A stretch of 43,803 nt of DNA. Origin: Salinisphaera japonica YTM-1. GTDB lineage: Bacteria > Pseudomonadota > Gammaproteobacteria > Nevskiales > Salinisphaeraceae. Shown one piece after another: positions 10,694 to 19,395 of this stretch. The stretch spans positions 1-43,803 of the forward strand of contig NZ_AYKG01000024.1 in assembly GCF_003788585.1 (NCBI RefSeq), given 5' to 3'. The position numbers and the translations under genes were made by a program. Under the pieces are notes generated by a model. The model did no database searches, was not told the origin of the DNA, and saw only the letters and a program-made list of their open reading frames with translations. How positions within the stretch are numbered: the first letter of the stretch is position 1; the number at the start of each line of letters is the position of its first letter.

Positions 10694-11977
10694 ATGACAC
10701 GCGAACAAGCGCCCGATGCCACCCCTGCCCGCCTGGTTACCGATACGCGCCTGGACAGCCTGGGGCTGCATGCCAGCATCGTGGCCGGTCTCAATGCTCG
10801 TGGCTTCACCCAGGCCACGCCGATTCAGGCCGATACCCTGCCATTGGCATTGGACGGGCGTGATATCGCCGGCCAGGCCAATACCGGCACCGGCAAGACC
10901 GCCGGGTTTTTGTTGGCAACACTTGATCGCCTGTTGCGCAACACGCCCCGCGAGGTGGATGAGACACCGGCCGGTGCGGCGCGGCCGCGCGCGTTGATCC
11001 TGGCCCCCACGCGTGAGTTGGCCGAGCAGATCTATCAGGATGCCCTGCCGCTGGCCGAGCAGACGGGGCTTAAGTGCGTGGTTTGCTATGGCGGCACCGG
11101 TTACGAATCGCAGCGCGAGGCCATCGGCGCCGGTGTCGACGTGCTCATCGGTACGCCGGGCCGGCTGATCGATTACTACAAGCAGAAGATCTATACCCTG
11201 GCCGCGATCGAAGTGGCGGTACTCGACGAAGCCGATCGCATGTTCGATCTGGGCTTCATCGATGACGTGCGCTACTTGTTTCGCAAGATGCCGCCGGCCG
11301 GTGAGCGCCAGAATTTGTTGTTTTCGGCCACGCTGTCGCACCGCGTGCTGGAGCTGGCCTACGAACACATGAATGCGCCGGAAACCGTCAAGAGCGATAC
11401 CGAGCGCGTGAATATCGGCGCGATAACACAGACGCTCTATCACGTCTCCAAGGACGACAAGATGGCGCTTCTGATCGGCCTGTTGCGCGAGATCGGCGAT
11501 GCACGCACGCTGATCTTCATCAACACCAAACGGGTCGCCGAGCGTATCGATGACACGCTGGCCGCCAACGGCTTCAACGCGGCGACATTGTCCGGTGACG
11601 TGGCCCAGAACAAACGCCTGCGTCTGCTCGAGGCCTTCAAGGCCGGTGAGCTGCCGATCATGGTGGCTACCGATGTGGCGGCCCGGGGTCTGCATATTCC
11701 CGATGTGGCCTTCGTCATCAACTACGATCTGCCCCAGGACGCCCAGGACTATGTCCATCGTATCGGGCGGACCGCACGCGCGGGCAACACCGGGCACGCC
11801 GTGTCTTTCGCCTGCGAGGAATATGTCTATTCCCTGCCGGATATCGAGGCTTATATCGAGCACAAGATATCCGCCGAAATGCCGGCCGATGACCGCTTCG
11901 CCAACGATTACGTCCGCGCACCGGCACGCCAGAAATCACGCGGCCGGGGCCGTCGTCGCAATGATCGGCGTCGCTAG
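10694..11977 (+). CDS. rhlB: DEAD-box RNA helicase RhlB
   Basis: ATP-dependent RNA helicase of 427 residues, in E. coli the helicase of the RNase E degradosome. The motifs are in order: Q motif region ATPIQADTLPLAL, Walker A ANTGTGKTAG, PTRELAEQ, GTPGRLIDYYKQ, DEAD in VLDEADRMFDLGF, FSATLSH, VATDVAARGLHIPD and HRIGRTARAG. FDLGFIDDVRYLFRKMP is characteristic of RhlB. The C-terminal 25 residues are Arg-rich (KSRGRGRRRNDRRR), as expected for an RNA-binding tail. The ATG at 10694 lacks a strong Shine-Dalgarno sequence. The gene diverges from trxA-rho as in E. coli, which supports the assignment. Confidence 0.94.
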   Translation: MTREQAPDATPARLVTDTRLDSLGLHASIVAGLNARGFTQATPIQADTLPLALDGRDIAGQANTGTGKTAGFLLATLDRLLRNTPREVDETPAGAARPRALILAPTRELAEQIYQDALPLAEQTGLKCVVCYGGTGYESQREAIGAGVDVLIGTPGRLIDYYKQKIYTLAAIEVAVLDEADRMFDLGFIDDVRYLFRKMPPAGERQNLLFSATLSHRVLELAYEHMNAPETVKSDTERVNIGAITQTLYHVSKDDKMALLIGLLREIGDARTLIFINTKRVAERIDDTLAANGFNAATLSGDVAQNKRLRLLEAFKAGELPIMVATDVAARGLHIPDVAFVINYDLPQDAQDYVHRIGRTARAGNTGHAVSFACEEYVYSLPDIEAYIEHKISAEMPADDRFANDYVRAPARQKSRGRGRRRNDRRR

Positions 11978-12034
11978 ACGAGGCGCGCCGCATCCGTAGA
12001 ATGCCGGCTTTGAATCTATGGAGACTGCTCCGAC

Positions 12035-12838
12035 ATGGACATCACACGCGAACTGCTCGACACGATCTGTGAGATCGCCGTCGAAGCCGGTCAGGCAACG
12101 CTGCCGATCTATCACAGTGACTTCGACGTTCAGACCAAGGACGATGACAGCCCCTTGACCCAGGCCGATCTGGCCGCGCATCGCGTGATCAGCGATCGGC
12201 TGGGCGCAGCATTTGCCGACACGCCGCAGTTGTCCGAGGAAGCCGCGGATATCGATTACGACACCCGCGCCGAGTGGCGTGAGTACTGGCTGATCGATCC
12301 GCTCGACGGCACCCGTGAGTTCGTCAAGAAAAACGACCAGTTCACGATCAATATCGCCCTGGTCTGTGATGGCCGCCCGGTACTCGGCGTGGTCTATGCC
12401 CCGGCGCTGGATACGCTGTGGTGCGGCGCCGATGGCCTGGGCGCGTTCAAGCGCGAAGCCAGCGATTCCGTGCTGGCCTCGATCACCTGCGCCACCGCGG
12501 CCCCCGACAAGCCACGGGTGCTGGTCTCCCGCTCGCATCGCGGCGAAGCGATCGATCAACTGCTGTCGCGCATGCCCGATTACGAGCCCGTGTCGATGGG
12601 GTCATCGTTGAAGTTCTGTGTCATCGCCGAGGGCGAGGCCGACTTCTATCCGCGCCTGGGGCCCACCAGCGAATGGGACACCGCGGCCGGGCATGCCGTG
12701 CTGGACGCCGCCGGTGGCCAGGTCGTGGATACACGCGGGCGCCCGCTGCGTTATAACGAAACCGACAGCCTGTTGAACGACTGGTTCCTGGCCTTCGGCG
12801 ACGCCACCCACGACTGGCAGGCCTACGTGCCGAAATAG
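12035..12838 (+). CDS. cysQ: 3'(2'),5'-bisphosphate nucleotidase CysQ
   Basis: Hydrolyses 3'-phosphoadenosine 5'-phosphate (PAP) to AMP, removing the by-product of sulfate assimilation. The 267-residue protein has the inositol-monophosphatase-fold metal sites: SEEAADIDY near residue 70, IDPLDGTREF near residue 88 and SEWDTAAGHAVLDAAGG near residue 213. The REF after DPLDGT distinguishes CysQ from SuhB-type inositol phosphatases. ATG 12035 follows a TGGAGA ribosome-binding site (12019-12024). The gene ends 12 bp from the convergent usp gene, with only a short AGGCT/AGCCT hairpin between them. Confidence 0.93.
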   Translation: MDITRELLDTICEIAVEAGQATLPIYHSDFDVQTKDDDSPLTQADLAAHRVISDRLGAAFADTPQLSEEAADIDYDTRAEWREYWLIDPLDGTREFVKKNDQFTINIALVCDGRPVLGVVYAPALDTLWCGADGLGAFKREASDSVLASITCATAAPDKPRVLVSRSHRGEAIDQLLSRMPDYEPVSMGSSLKFCVIAEGEADFYPRLGPTSEWDTAAGHAVLDAAGGQVVDTRGRPLRYNETDSLLNDWFLAFGDATHDWQAYVPK

Positions 12839-12850
12839 GCTTCCAGCCTG

Positions 12851-13297
12851 TCAATCGGCGGCGATGTCTTGAGCGATCAGCAGGCTGCAATCCAGCCGAT
12901 CGAGCAGCGAGGCACCAACCGAGCCCTGCCACCAGCGTGACAGCACCCCGCGGCGCTGGTGGCCGACGATAACCAGATCCGCGCCCATCTCCTCGGCATA
13001 GCGTGCGATCTGGTGGGCCGGCTCGCCGACGCGAATTTGGCCATCGGCCACGATATCGGCCTCGGCCAGCGCGGCCACACCCTCGGCAAGAATCCGCTCC
13101 ACGCGCTCGCGCTCGGACTGATACATGCTCTCGGTATAGAACCCCTCGGCCGCAGCCACCGCCCCCGTCAGCGGCACGACTGCCAGCAGCGTGACGGCCA
13201 CACCCGGGCCCTGCAGTAGCGCCAGGCTGCGCTGTAGCGCGATACGGCCCTGATCGCTGCCGTCATAGGCCAGAAGGATCGTTTTGAAGTGCTGCAT
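12851..13297 (-). CDS. Universal stress protein, UspA-like single domain
   Basis: A 148-residue protein beginning KTILLAYDGSDQGRIALQ, the hallmark first strand of Usp domains, and ending with GADLVIVGHQRRG and WWQGSVGASLLDRLDCSLLIA. The ATP-binding pattern G-2x-G-9x-G-S is partly degenerate: the second Gly is Arg (GHQR), so nucleotide binding is uncertain. The start at 13297 was chosen because it gives the canonical N-terminus; a longer open frame upstream overlaps the next gene and looks spurious. It is a single-domain Usp, presumably cytoplasmic and induced by stress; the sequence gives no promoter evidence. Confidence 0.85.
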   Translation of the reverse strand: MQHFKTILLAYDGSDQGRIALQRSLALLQGPGVAVTLLAVVPLTGAVAAAEGFYTESMYQSERERVERILAEGVAALAEADIVADGQIRVGEPAHQIARYAEEMGADLVIVGHQRRGVLSRWWQGSVGASLLDRLDCSLLIAQDIAAD

Positions 13298-13367
13298 GAC
13301 AAACGCCCGCGTCTTGAAAGCCTGCCCCTGATTTAACACGACAGACGGGCATTTTGTCTCGGCCGGT

Positions 13368-14000
13368 CTATAAACGCGCCAGACGCGCCTCCAGCTCGGC
13401 TTGTTCGACCAGCTCGGCCACGCGCGCCCGATTGGCGCGCTCCATGGGCGCGCCGTCGACCAGGCTGCGCGGGGCCTCGCGGATTTCGGTATCGGCAAAC
13501 AGCGTCGCCTCGAAGCCGTGTTCGCCGGCCACGAAACGAAACGCCGGATAGAAACGATACCCGTCAGCAAAACGATAGCGCCGCTCGGCGATTTCAAACG
13601 GGATGCCCTGCTGATCGAGAAACAGATCAAAGCTCTCGGAGTGCTCGGCGAACACATGCAGCTGAATATCCGAGTGTGCGTTGGCCAGCCCCGATAACAC
13701 ATCGCCCACCAGGCGCGGCTTGAACGCTGCCATGAGTTTCATCGCCGACAGCGCAGCCCGGCGCATGGCCTCGAGCTCGGCCGGCTGATCCTCGCCGGCA
13801 AACAAGCGCTGATGCTCGGCCAGCGCCGATTCGATCTCGGCGTTCTTGGGCAGAATCGAGTTACGCACGTCGATGCCCAGCTGCTGGGCGGCTTTCTGTT
13901 TGGCGACACGAAAATCACGAATGCCCTGCTCGGCCATGAGTTTTGCCGCCACCTGGGCCATCTGTTGTCGTTGTGCGGTCTGCTTGCGGGCACTGGCCAT
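13368..14000 (-). CDS. Conserved protein of unknown function
   Basis: A 210-residue soluble protein starting at ATG 14000 behind a good GAGGGAG ribosome-binding site. The N-terminal 45 residues (QVAAKLMAEQGIRDFRVAKQKAAQQLGI) look like a helix-turn-helix of TetR type, but this is only a resemblance. LPKNAEIESALAEHQRLF follows, then helices around residues 85-105. The second half (HSDIQLHVFAEHSESFDLFLDQ, QGIPFEIAERRYRF, YPAFRFVAGEHGFEATLF and RSLVDGAPMERAN) resembles a compact alpha/beta domain. I recall similar proteins annotated, probably wrongly, as UDP-N-acetylmuramate-alanine ligase; no Mur ligase motif is visible. It sits 91 bp after mrcA on the same strand. No function is assigned. Confidence 0.8.
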   Translation of the reverse strand: MASARKQTAQRQQMAQVAAKLMAEQGIRDFRVAKQKAAQQLGIDVRNSILPKNAEIESALAEHQRLFAGEDQPAELEAMRRAALSAMKLMAAFKPRLVGDVLSGLANAHSDIQLHVFAEHSESFDLFLDQQGIPFEIAERRYRFADGYRFYPAFRFVAGEHGFEATLFADTEIREAPRSLVDGAPMERANRARVAELVEQAELEARLARL

Positions 14001-14091
14001 GATGAACGCTCCCTCGGTGACGGTTGAAACTCGCGGCGCGCGGGCCGGCTGGTCAGAACAAACGACTAGACCCAACAACCCGACCAAACAC

Positions 14092-16479
14092 CTAGAACAG
14101 CTGCTCGACCTCGCTCGTGGAATTGCTCGGGCCGGCGCGCTCGGCCTGTTCCCGGCTCGGGATCCGATCGGGCCGGAAGATCTCGGCGATACCCGAGCCG
14201 TCCAGCGAGCGCTGGCCGTTGTCCGGGTTGATCATGACCGTGACCAGATCCTCGGGCTTGGGGGGTATGGCCGTGGGCGTGTTCTTCAAGGCCTGGCCCA
14301 TGAAATCCACCCACATGGGCAGCGCGGCATGGCCACCGGTTTCGGCGTCGCCCATCGGGGTGAGCGTATCGAAGCCCACCCAGCTGATCGCGACCAGATT
14401 GGCGTTGAAGCCCACGAACCAGGCATCAACTTGATCGTTGGTGGTGCCGGTCTTGCCCGACAGATCGTCGCGACCCAGCTTGAGCGCGCCGCGCCCGGTG
14501 CCGTGGCGAATCACGTCGCGCATCATGTCGCCCACGATATAGGCATTGTCGGCATCGATGACTCGGGGCGCCAGATTCGAGCTGTCCAGCGGCTGGCCGT
14601 TCTCATCGATCATGGGGCAGTCGAAGATATCGTCACACGCCATCTGTGGCTTGGCCTGATAGACCGTGTCGCCCCGACCGTCTTCGATGGTCTGAATATA
14701 ATACGGCTCGATACGAAACCCGCTGTTGGCAAAGACCGAATAGCCCTGGGCCATCTGCAGCGGCGAGAACGAGGCCGTACCCAGCGCCAACGACAGGTTG
14801 TGCGGCATCTGGTCGGCCGGCAGCCCGAAGCGGCTGACATAGTCGATGGTGTTGCCGACACCGACTCGTCGCAGCACACGAATCGAGACCAGGTTGCGCG
14901 AGTGCACGAGCCCTTCACGCAGCCGCGTCGGGCCATAGATCCGACCGGAGTAATTCTGGGGTCGCCAGGCCTTGTCCAGATTCGGCGAGTCGTAGACCAC
15001 GGGCGCGTCGTTGACCATCGTGGCCGCGCTGAAACCGTGGGCCAGTGCAGCACTGTATAAAAACGGCTTGAACGATGAGCCCGGCTGGCGGCGGGCCTGT
15101 ATGGCCCGGTTGAACTTCGACAGGTTGTAATCAAACCCGCCAACGAGCGCCTGCACGGCCCCGGTATGCGGATCCATCGCCACCAGCGCACCCTGCACCT
15201 TGGGAATCTGGGCGAGCGTCCAGGGTTTGTCCTTGGAGCCGGTATAGGCCAAGCGTACAACATCGCCCCGCTTGCCCAGTTTCGAGGCCGACTGACCGGC
15301 CGACAGCCACGGCATCTGAGCGGCTGCCAGATCGATTTCGCCGTACTGGGCCGTCGCCAGGCGCAGGGTCGAGCCGCTCGTGCCCAGCACGACCGCAGGA
15401 ACCAGGCCGCCGCGGGTGGCGATCTCGTCAAGTGCGCCACGTCGCTTGGTCGCATCGTCGAGCAGGCCGGTATCGATGGTCGTTTCCGCGCCCCGCCAGC
15501 CGTGGCGCGCGTCATAAGCCAGAAGATCGCGGCGCAGCGCACGATCAGCGGCGGCCTGGCGGCTGCTCGACAACGTCGTGGTGACCGTGAAACCGCCGGT
15601 GTAGGCCTTGTCGCCGTAACGAGACACGATTTCCTGACGCACCATTTCAGCGACGTACTGGGCCTCGTAGCGCACGGGATTGGTCTTGTTGTTGCCGTGG
15701 TCCTGGCCCGCGGTCACCGGGGCAGCCAGGGCACCCTCGTACTGGGCATCGCTGATGAAGCGCAGGTCGTGCATCCGGCCCAGCACATAATCACGGCGCT
15801 GGCGCGCCCGATCCGGGTTGGCGATCGGGTTGAACGCCGAGGGCGCCTTGGGCAGCCCGGCAATCATCGCGGCCTGGGCCAGCGTGAGCTCGTCCAACGG
15901 CTTGTTGTAATAAGCCTGGGCCGCCGCGCCCACGCCATAGGCACGCTCGCCCAGATAGATCTTGTTCAGATACAGCTCGATGATCTGCTCTTTGGAGAAC
16001 TTCGACTCCATGCGCAGGGCCAGCATCATCTCCTTGATCTTGCGGGTATAGGTTCGATCCCGCGTGAGATAAAGATTACGCGCCAACTGCATGGTGATGG
16101 TCGAGCCGCCCTGGGTCTTGCGGCCCGTCTCGATCAGATGCACCACGGCACGCATCAGGCCCTGATAATCCACGCCGGGATGCTCGAAGAACCGATCATC
16201 CTCGGCGGCCACGAACGCATAGACCTGGCGCTTGGGGATCTGGTCATAGGTCAGCGGAATACGGCGTTCCGTGCCGTACTCGCCAATCAGCTCGTGATCG
16301 GCGGTATAGATCCGCAGCGGTTCGTTGAGTTGCGTGGTGCCGATATCCCCGGCGTCGGGCAGCTGGGGCCCGAAATACAGATAAAGCCCGACCGCGACGA
16401 TCACGGCCAGCGTGGCCGCCGACAACAGGCCGGCCAGCAGCACGACGACGAGTTTCATGCTGCGCGAAGCTATCGACAT
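14092..16479 (-). CDS. mrcA: Penicillin-binding protein 1A, bifunctional glycosyltransferase/transpeptidase
   Basis: Polymerises and cross-links peptidoglycan at the outer face of the inner membrane. The 795-residue protein has an N-terminal membrane anchor (about residues 9-36), then the GT51 domain: catalytic Glu in AAEDDRFFEHPGVD (Glu93), QGGSTITMQLARNLY, RKIKEMMLALRME and IIELYLNKIYLG. An OB-like insert follows, then the transpeptidase domain: SSFK with nucleophile Ser468, SRN in HSRNLVSIRV and KTG in SGKTGTTNDQVDAWF. The start ATG 16479 follows AGGTG; a TTG one codon earlier is possible. mrcA diverges from pilMNOPQ, the conserved arrangement in Pseudomonas-like genomes (ponA there). Repeat copy 2 lies in the divergent gap. 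Confidence 0.96.
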   Translation of the reverse strand: MSIASRSMKLVVVLLAGLLSAATLAVIVAVGLYLYFGPQLPDAGDIGTTQLNEPLRIYTADHELIGEYGTERRIPLTYDQIPKRQVYAFVAAEDDRFFEHPGVDYQGLMRAVVHLIETGRKTQGGSTITMQLARNLYLTRDRTYTRKIKEMMLALRMESKFSKEQIIELYLNKIYLGERAYGVGAAAQAYYNKPLDELTLAQAAMIAGLPKAPSAFNPIANPDRARQRRDYVLGRMHDLRFISDAQYEGALAAPVTAGQDHGNNKTNPVRYEAQYVAEMVRQEIVSRYGDKAYTGGFTVTTTLSSSRQAAADRALRRDLLAYDARHGWRGAETTIDTGLLDDATKRRGALDEIATRGGLVPAVVLGTSGSTLRLATAQYGEIDLAAAQMPWLSAGQSASKLGKRGDVVRLAYTGSKDKPWTLAQIPKVQGALVAMDPHTGAVQALVGGFDYNLSKFNRAIQARRQPGSSFKPFLYSAALAHGFSAATMVNDAPVVYDSPNLDKAWRPQNYSGRIYGPTRLREGLVHSRNLVSIRVLRRVGVGNTIDYVSRFGLPADQMPHNLSLALGTASFSPLQMAQGYSVFANSGFRIEPYYIQTIEDGRGDTVYQAKPQMACDDIFDCPMIDENGQPLDSSNLAPRVIDADNAYIVGDMMRDVIRHGTGRGALKLGRDDLSGKTGTTNDQVDAWFVGFNANLVAISWVGFDTLTPMGDAETGGHAALPMWVDFMGQALKNTPTAIPPKPEDLVTVMINPDNGQRSLDGSGIAEIFRPDRIPSREQAERAGPSNSTSEVEQLF

Positions 16480-16569
16480 CAAAACACCTGAATCGGCGGT
16501 GGGCCATGAACCAGCGGCATCATACCGGGCGATGCGTTGTCTGCCGAACCCGATCGGTCGTCGCTGGCA

Positions 16570-16866
16570 GGGCCTGTTGCCGTTTCATGCGAGTCCGCGC
16601 CAAGCGCTGTTTTGCGGCAAGACGAGGCGTAGCCCACGCCGCGCAGTCATTCTGCGCTAGTGGGCTGGAACGCTGTATTGCCGACGTGTCGTTAATTTCA
16701 GCGCGCTTGTCCCGAAGGGTTGGGCCGCCCATAAAAATTGAAGATGGGCGCCCTGCGGCGTTGCGAGTCTTGATCGTGGCACGCCACGATGCGGCGACTC
16801 ACGCCTTGCAGGACACACTGCGGACTCTCGACGAAAGCGGCGCTCGCATGAAACGGCAGCAGGCCC
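16570..16866 (+). repeat. MITE-like structured intergenic repeat, copy 2 (complete, arms altered)
   Basis: A 297-bp copy of the element at 7330, same orientation, with 22-bp terminal inverted repeats (16570-16591 and 16845-16866, one mismatch). The left end lacks the flanking TA seen in copy 1; the right flank is CCTAG. The left arm of stem 1 is intact (16601-16620), but its right arm has 8 nt replaced by 20 nt (16684-16703). The left arm of stem 2 has 6 nt replaced by a 20-nt module (16729-16748) that is itself bounded by GCCCAT/ATGGGC. The small GCGCAG/CTGCGC hairpin and the ATCGTGG/CCACGAT hairpin are unchanged. Confidence 0.9.
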
Positions 16867-16875
16867 CTAGACAGA

Positions 16876-16903
16876 TTGCACCGATCGGCACCTCGGGTAT
16901 AGT
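16876..16903 (+). promoter_or_regulatory. Candidate sigma-70 promoter for pilMNOPQ
   Basis: TTGCAC (16876-16881), 16-bp spacer, TATAGT (16898-16903). It starts ten bases after the right end of repeat copy 2 and would give a leader of about 120 nt before pilM. Confidence 0.6.
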
Positions 16904-17030
16904 CGGCCGGAGTCTTTTCGCTGTCTTTGTCAGGGGTTAGACGCGATCGGACTTGCCGGGGGCGTGGCGCGTTGTGCGTGAGGCACGAGTGACGCGGTGG
17001 CGGCCATTCGCCAAAAGGGGGGGATATCGC

Positions 17031-18155
17031 ATGACAAACGCGATCGCTGACACGTTCGGACCGGGGTCGGCGGCTCGAACAGGGCTGATTTCCAAATTCA
17101 TGCCAAAACGCCGCACAGGCATGTTTGGTCTGGATATCAGCGCGCGTCGCGTCAAACTCCTGGAGCTGACGCTTGAGGCCGGCCAGCCGCGGATTGCGGC
17201 CTATGCCAGCGAGCCCCTGGCCGTGGATGCTGTCCATGACGGCCAGATCCAGAACGCCGAGGATGTCGCCCGTGCCGTGCGCCGGGCGCTGGCCCGCAGC
17301 GCGACGCGTACCCGGCGCGTGGCGGTTGCCGTGTCCGGACCGTCGGTGATCAGCAAGACCATCCGCATGCCGGCCGATCTCTCTGAGACCGAGATCGAAC
17401 AACAGATCGAGGTCGACGCCGAGATTCACCTGTCGCAGCCGTTACGCGACGTGTTTCTCGATTTCCAGATTCTGGAACGCGACCCGCGGGACCCACGTTT
17501 CAACCGTGTGCTGCTCGTGGCCTGTCGTCGCGAAACCGTCGAGCTGCGGATCGCAGCCATGGAGATGGCCGGGCTGTCGGTCGGTCTGGTCGACGTCGAG
17601 GAATACGCTCTGCAGAACGCCTGTTCACTGCTCGATCGCACGACGCGATCCGAGCAGAGCTGGTTCGCGGTCTTCGACGTCGGGGCACTGGATATGCGCC
17701 TGACGGTGCAGCATGGCTCGCGTAGCCGTTATACCCGCAGTATCGAGTTCGGTGGCCAGGCGATCGCCGAGAGACTGATCAGCCGTCACGGCCTGGCCGA
17801 TATCGAACAGCTGCATTCGCACCTGCGCACCGGCGAGCTGTCGCAACCGGATCTGGCCGAGGATATCGCCGCCTTTGCCCGGAACCTGGCCACACGGATC
17901 GAGCAGAGCCTGCGTTTTTTCTTGTCGGCCAACGCCGAAAACGATCAAGCCATCGATCGCGTGGTGATCACCGGCGGTGTGGCGCGCTATCCCGGCCTGG
18001 CCGAGGCGCTCGGCGAGCAGCTGCCCTGGCGAGTGACGCTGGGCAATCCGTTGGCGGATATGTCGGTCAACGCACATGCCCGACGCAATCACGTCGACGA
18101 CGAAGCGCCGGCCTTGATGATCGCCGCCGGTCTGGCCCTGCGCGGGCTGGCATGA
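17031..18155 (+). CDS. pilM: Type IV pilus assembly protein PilM
   Basis: Cytoplasmic actin-like (FtsA-like) ATPase of 374 residues that binds PilN and links the alignment complex to the pilus motors. The fold is recognisable from GLDISARRVKLLEL near residue 33, AVSGPSVISKTIRMP, the phosphate-loop-like FDVGALDMRL and VVITGGVARYPGLAEAL. The start ATG 17031 follows a strong purine tract (17017-17023); an ATG at 17100 would give the more usual short N-terminus, so about 23 extra residues may be specific to this lineage. The stop overlaps pilN by four bases. It is the first gene of pilMNOPQ, expressed from the candidate promoter beside repeat copy 2. Confidence 0.95.
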   Translation: MTNAIADTFGPGSAARTGLISKFMPKRRTGMFGLDISARRVKLLELTLEAGQPRIAAYASEPLAVDAVHDGQIQNAEDVARAVRRALARSATRTRRVAVAVSGPSVISKTIRMPADLSETEIEQQIEVDAEIHLSQPLRDVFLDFQILERDPRDPRFNRVLLVACRRETVELRIAAMEMAGLSVGLVDVEEYALQNACSLLDRTTRSEQSWFAVFDVGALDMRLTVQHGSRSRYTRSIEFGGQAIAERLISRHGLADIEQLHSHLRTGELSQPDLAEDIAAFARNLATRIEQSLRFFLSANAENDQAIDRVVITGGVARYPGLAEALGEQLPWRVTLGNPLADMSVNAHARRNHVDDEAPALMIAAGLALRGLA

Positions 18156-18736
18156 GCACCGCCATCCGCATCAATCTCCTGGATTGGCGCCGGGAGGCAC
18201 GCCTGGCCAAACAGCGACGCTTTGCCGCCCTCCTGGCCGGCGTGGTCGTGCTCAGCGTGGTGCTCGTGGGGGTTCTGCCGCTGGCCTACTACCAGCACGC
18301 ACTCGATCACCAGCGCGAACGCAACGCCTATCTGGAGACCCATATCGCCGAGGCCGATGCGCGTCTGGCCGAAATCAAGACCTTGAAGGCCGACCGCGCC
18401 GCGCTGATCAAACGCATGAACATCATCGCCGATCTACAGCAGTCCCGCGGGGCGATCGTGCACTACTTCGATCAGCTGGCCGCCACGTTGCCCAAAGGCG
18501 TCACGCTGACGGCCATTCACGAGACCGATACGACGACCACGATCGACGGCCTGGCCGAGGCCAATGCCGGCGTGTCTGAATACATGACCGCCCTGGATCG
18601 CTCCGCCTGGTTCGACAACCCGCGTCTGGTCGTGATCAAGCGCACAGACAACACCGTCAATGCGCGTTCGGATTTCACGCTACAGGTCGACACGCCCCCG
18701 CCCACCGCCACACAGCCGCCGGGGGCCGGCCCATGA
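18152..18736 (+). CDS. pilN: Type IV pilus assembly protein PilN
   Basis: Inner membrane alignment protein of 194 residues. The cytoplasmic N-terminus carries the INLLDWR motif (residues 6-12) that docks into PilM; one membrane helix follows (about 23-45), then a coiled coil (50-95) and a ferredoxin-like periplasmic domain (LPKGVTLTAIHETD onwards). The Pro-rich tail (TPPPTATQPPGAGP) is probably flexible. ATGA overlaps exist at both ends, so translation is coupled to pilM and pilO. Confidence 0.95.
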   Translation: MSTAIRINLLDWRREARLAKQRRFAALLAGVVVLSVVLVGVLPLAYYQHALDHQRERNAYLETHIAEADARLAEIKTLKADRAALIKRMNIIADLQQSRGAIVHYFDQLAATLPKGVTLTAIHETDTTTTIDGLAEANAGVSEYMTALDRSAWFDNPRLVVIKRTDNTVNARSDFTLQVDTPPPTATQPPGAGP

Positions 18737-19395
18737 GATCGCTTCGAACCTATGTTGACGAGCTGAAGAGCCTGGATCAGCACAATATCGGCAGCTGGCC
18801 GCTGTGGGCCTATGGCGTGGTGATGGGCGTGGTCGCACTCGTGGTTGTCTTCATCGCCGGGTGGTATTTCGTCTTGCCCAAGCGCGCCGATGTCGAACGC
18901 GCCGAGCAGCATGAAATCGAGCTGCGCGAGCGGTATGCCAGCCGTGCGGCCCAGGTGGCCAATCTGGCGGCCTATCGCGCCCAGCTGGCCGATATGCGCG
19001 CCGATTTCGCCACCCTGCTCGATCAGCTGCCCAGCCAGACCGAGGTGCCAAGCCTGCTGCGCGATATTTCGGCCGCCCGGGCCGCCAACGGCTTGAACGA
19101 GCAGCTGTTCAAACCCGCGCCCGAGATCAAGCGGGCCTTTTATGCCGAACTGCCCAACGAGCTGGTGGTCACCGGTGGCTATCATGCCTTCGGCCGATTC
19201 GTCTCGGACGTGGCGGCCCTGTCACGCATCGTGACCCTCAACAACGTCCAGATCGCCCCGGTGACGCCGCCGACGAGCGAAGCCGACGGCGACGGTCCGT
19301 TGCTGCGCATGAGCCTGACTGCAACGACCTATCGTTATCTCGAGCCCGACGAACGCGAGACGGCGCCGGCCAACGCCAAGGCGAAAACACGGTGA
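18733..19395 (+). CDS. pilO: Type IV pilus assembly protein PilO
   Basis: Inner membrane partner of PilN, 220 residues: a short cytoplasmic N-terminus, a membrane helix at about 20-47, a coiled coil (50-100) and a periplasmic domain with LLDQLPSQTEVPSLLRDIS and the conserved YHAFGRFVSDVAALSRIVTL. PilN-PilO heterodimers form the periplasmic ring that connects PilM to PilP and PilQ. The gene overlaps pilN by four bases; its stop overlaps the pilP ATG by one base. Confidence 0.95.
   Translation: MRSLRTYVDELKSLDQHNIGSWPLWAYGVVMGVVALVVVFIAGWYFVLPKRADVERAEQHEIELRERYASRAAQVANLAAYRAQLADMRADFATLLDQLPSQTEVPSLLRDISAARAANGLNEQLFKPAPEIKRAFYAELPNELVVTGGYHAFGRFVSDVAALSRIVTLNNVQIAPVTPPTSEADGDGPLLRMSLTATTYRYLEPDERETAPANAKAKTR

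Noticed and set aside
10640-11863. 407-codon frame antisense to rhlB
   Set aside because: Shadow of a well-supported gene, no recognisable domain.
15166-16491. 441-codon frame antisense to mrcA
   Set aside because: Shadow frame; mrcA motifs are unambiguous on the other strand.
16412-16940. Two open frames across repeat copy 2
   Set aside because: They cross the mrcA start and the repeat, have no ribosome-binding site, and the shared peptide (ALRVLIVARHDAAT) appears in different frame contexts in copy 1.
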